From positions 1-39,537 of the forward strand of contig CAJXRZ010000056.1 of assembly GCA_913060515.1 (NCBI GenBank): a stretch of DNA of 39,537 bases, given 5' to 3'. The position numbers and the translations under genes were made by a program. Origin of the DNA: an uncultured Pseudomonadota bacterium. Its GTDB lineage: Bacteria > Myxococcota_A > UBA796 > CAJQPC01. Below, piece by piece: positions 38,161 to 39,537 of the stretch. The notes under the pieces were generated by a model. It was not told the DNA's origin. It did not search any database and saw only the letters and a program-made list of their open reading frames with translations. Each line of letters opens with the position of its first letter. Positions within the stretch are counted from its first letter, which is position 1.

Positions 38161-38410
38161 TTGGACGCCACCAGGCATGGAGGCGGGCTGCAGAAGAGCT
38201 GCTGACCCGGTCTGAGCTGTGGGGCCTCTTGTCGCGCTGAAGCAGGGCGGCTTGCCAAGGCGCAACAGCGGCCCTTGCCCCCCATCCGGTTGGCCGCCCT
38301 CGATCCGGCGCGCCTAGAGCAGGACCTGAGCCCCAGCGTACTGGCGTTCTGGCCGCCTGGGCAGCATGTGGGTAGCATCTGGGCAGTGACAATCGGCTGC
38401 CCGTGTGGTG
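38161..38410 (+). pseudogene. Decayed copy of the 3' end of the CxxCH TolB-like lipoprotein gene
   Basis: Read in one frame the stretch gives L-D-A-T-R-H-G-G-G-L-Q-K-S-C, then TGA, and later P-I-R-L-A-A-L-D-P-A-R-L-E-Q-D-L-S-P-S-V-L-A-F-W-P-P-G-Q. The intact gene reads L-D-A-A-N-Q-G-G-G-L-Q-N-S-Y and I-D-P-A-L-L-E-Q-D-Q-D-P-S-S-P-A-F-W-L-P-G-Q at 37369-37619. The stretches are of equal length (about 250 bases) and the order is kept. An in-frame stop, changed bases and an indel near 38365 make it non-functional. It also ends in CCGTGTGGTG like the parent. It is the tail of a lost paralogue or a truncated duplication. Confidence 0.8.
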
Positions 38411-38441
38411 TTATGGCTCAGTCACTGAATGGGGGGAGCAG

Positions 38442-39395
38442 ATGCTGTTGTTGAGTTTGTTGGCGGTCAAGAACCCGGACCTTGTTCCAAAGTTGGACCT
38501 GAAGGTTCATGTGATGGAGATTGTCTACGACCCGGAGCACCAGGAGGAGACCTGGAAGCGCTACACCAAAGACAGCATTGTGATGTACGACTTTAATGGT
38601 CAGAAGGACGACAGTTACGGCATGGTCTTTGATATGTACCTGCGTCGTATGGTTTGGCCATCCAATCTTCAGGTAGATCCGGTTCTGCCTTCATCGCCTG
38701 TCTCGATGGACTTTCTGCATCAGGTGACCGCTTGCTATGTCGACTCCATGGTGGAGGGCATCTACGCTGGAAGACGAAGTGGGGATGGTTGGCGCATTCA
38801 TAAGCGTGCGGTGAACACAGCCTTCGGCTCTATTCTCTCTGGGCAGGCACAGGACTGCAATCCAAAGCTGCGCGAAGACTTGGTCAGGCAGGCCCCAATC
38901 TCCAGCGCTGCGGGCTTTGAGATGACCTTAGAGGTGGAGACCCGCCGTGAGAACTACCGTGGGCAGACCACACCCTTGCTGAGGCTCAAGGCGCCGGAAT
39001 ACATCGCCGAGAACCTGGCCGATGTGCCCAAGCCCTATGTTGAAGTATCTGTATCGCATCCCGTCGAGCAATATGCATTCAGCGGGGGATACGTGCCCTT
39101 GGCGGAGATAGAACAGTTCACGGACCAGGCAGAGCGGGCGCTCTGGGCTTGTTACACCCAGTCAAACACGGCTGATTGGAGCCAAGCCGCCATGGGTGAA
39201 CTCCTGTTGGAGCTGCACTTTGATAGCTTGGGGAGCGTCGTCTTCGGGCAGCTTCGGAACAGCCCTCCCGGGCTGCAGGATACAGGTCTGTGTTTTTTGG
39301 AGGTGTATAAGCAACTGATTGTTGCTGCTCCCTTGAATCAGACGGAGGGGGTTGTGGTGGTGGAGTTGCCGCTGTTGGTGGCCATACCGACGTGA
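38442..39395 (+). CDS. Hypothetical protein with an AgmX/PglI-like C-terminal module
   Basis: The 317-residue protein starts at ATG 38442 (GGGAG upstream); an open frame back to 38403 lies in the pseudogene. The start, MLLLSLLAV, is a weak signal. The body has no named domain. The C-terminal 110 residues contain W-A-C-Y, G-E-L-L-L-E-L-H-F-D-S-L-G-S-V-V-F-G-Q-L and S-P-P-G-L-Q-D-T-G-L-C-F-L-E-V-Y, a Cys-strand-Gly-Cys pattern like the AgmX/PglI module, also suggested for the 119-residue protein at 19563. It could be an envelope protein in a motility or assembly complex; that is inference. The GC content looks lower than that of the neighbouring genes. Confidence 0.6.
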   Translation: MLLLSLLAVKNPDLVPKLDLKVHVMEIVYDPEHQEETWKRYTKDSIVMYDFNGQKDDSYGMVFDMYLRRMVWPSNLQVDPVLPSSPVSMDFLHQVTACYVDSMVEGIYAGRRSGDGWRIHKRAVNTAFGSILSGQAQDCNPKLREDLVRQAPISSAAGFEMTLEVETRRENYRGQTTPLLRLKAPEYIAENLADVPKPYVEVSVSHPVEQYAFSGGYVPLAEIEQFTDQAERALWACYTQSNTADWSQAAMGELLLELHFDSLGSVVFGQLRNSPPGLQDTGLCFLEVYKQLIVAAPLNQTEGVVVVELPLLVAIPT

Positions 39396-39408
39396 TCACT
39401 CCTGTTGA

Positions 39409-39537
39409 TTGTACTGGCACTCGCCCCTGAACCTTCTGGCGGCGTTGCCCTACGTCCTTGTCGGGCAACGAGCTGTCGACATGGCTTTCGCCGACGTCTG
39501 CGACCGCTTAAACAGCGGCCTGGACGCTCAACGCTCG
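39409..39537 (+). other. Open frame running off the right edge, uncertain
   Basis: After a TGA at 39406-39408 a frame starting with TTG 39409 stays open to the window end (43 codons), with an internal ATG at 39481 (M-A-F-A-D-V-C-D-R-L-N). No start signal is clear and no family is recognised. It may be the start of a gene or chance. Confidence 0.25.
39443..39470. repeat. Perfect 8-bp inverted repeat near the right edge
   Basis: CGTTGCCC (39443-39450) and GGGCAACG (39463-39470) form perfect arms with a 12-base loop, 48 bases after the stop of the last gene. No T-tract follows, so a simple terminator is not assured. Confidence 0.5.

Noticed and set aside
37918-38441. CRISPR array or tRNA in the AT-rich gap
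   Set aside because: No regular repeats of 23-40 bases and no cloverleaf-like sequence are visible.
39443-39470. Integron attC-like or insertion-sequence end at the right edge
   Set aside because: The arms are perfect but lack the attC core pattern, and no integrase or transposase is in the window.

Overview
The window is GC-rich DNA, densely packed with genes on both strands. The gene content suggests a Myxococcota-like (deltaproteobacterial) bacterium: many small lipoproteins with Asp-Ser-rich tethers, a TIGR02147-type regulator paired with a lipoprotein, proteins with an AgmX/PglI-like C-terminal module, a TolB-like lipoprotein carrying a single CxxCH, Flp-type pilins, Sel1 repeats and a STAND-type regulator. 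This taxonomic call is inference from gene families; there is no rRNA or tRNA gene here.

Layout. Positions 1-280 hold two tandem Flp pilin genes, the first cut by the left edge. Positions 520-7600 hold a lipoprotein metallophosphoesterase, a LOG-family/SprT-like metalloprotease pair, a divergent winged-helix/NTPase/TPR regulator, a TIGR01777 epimerase and a propeller-like lipoprotein. Positions 7600-11230 hold a DUF4026/DUF2314-like protein with a GT87-like membrane protein, then a Tat lipoprotein phosphoesterase that has lost its usual C-terminal half. Positions 11250-13240 hold a MarR regulator and a carotenoid oxygenase, preceded by a perfect palindrome and followed by a terminator. Positions 13260-17170 hold a multidomain peptidoglycan amidase divergent from a TetR operon, with matching inverted repeats between them.

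Positions 17180-22440 hold methionine aminopeptidase, a Sel1 protein, a small AgmX-like protein, and a sensorless histidine kinase next to a REC-GGDEF-EAL protein whose EAL domain is altered. Positions 22460-28930 hold a small membrane protein, an 857-residue lipoprotein and a four-gene operon ending in a membrane sulfatase. Positions 28970-33840 hold a small lipoprotein, a TIGR02147 regulator with its lipoprotein, a metzincin-like lipoprotein protease, an SDR epimerase that seems to start at CTG, and an orphan ParA. Positions 33860-37630 hold an EEP-family nuclease/phosphatase and a VWA lipoprotein coupled to a CxxCH TolB-like lipoprotein. The right end (37640-39537) is AT-richer and accessory: an orphan Phd/YefM antitoxin, a decayed copy of the 3' end of the TolB-like gene, and an AgmX-like protein.

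The strongest leads are: (i) repeated very short lipoprotein signals (about 8-9 residues including the Cys, no Lys/Arg), two of them fixed by in-frame upstream stops; (ii) ACACAnTGTG repeats linking the TetR operon to the amidase; (iii) the TAGTTAG-A-CTAACTA palindrome before the MarR/carotenoid-oxygenase operon; (iv) GTTCTC/GAGAAC boxes upstream of both the TIGR02147 gene and the metalloprotease gene; (v) the chimeric phosphoesterase; (vi) the decayed TolB-like copy beside an orphan antitoxin. No CRISPR array, transposase, tRNA or rRNA was seen.
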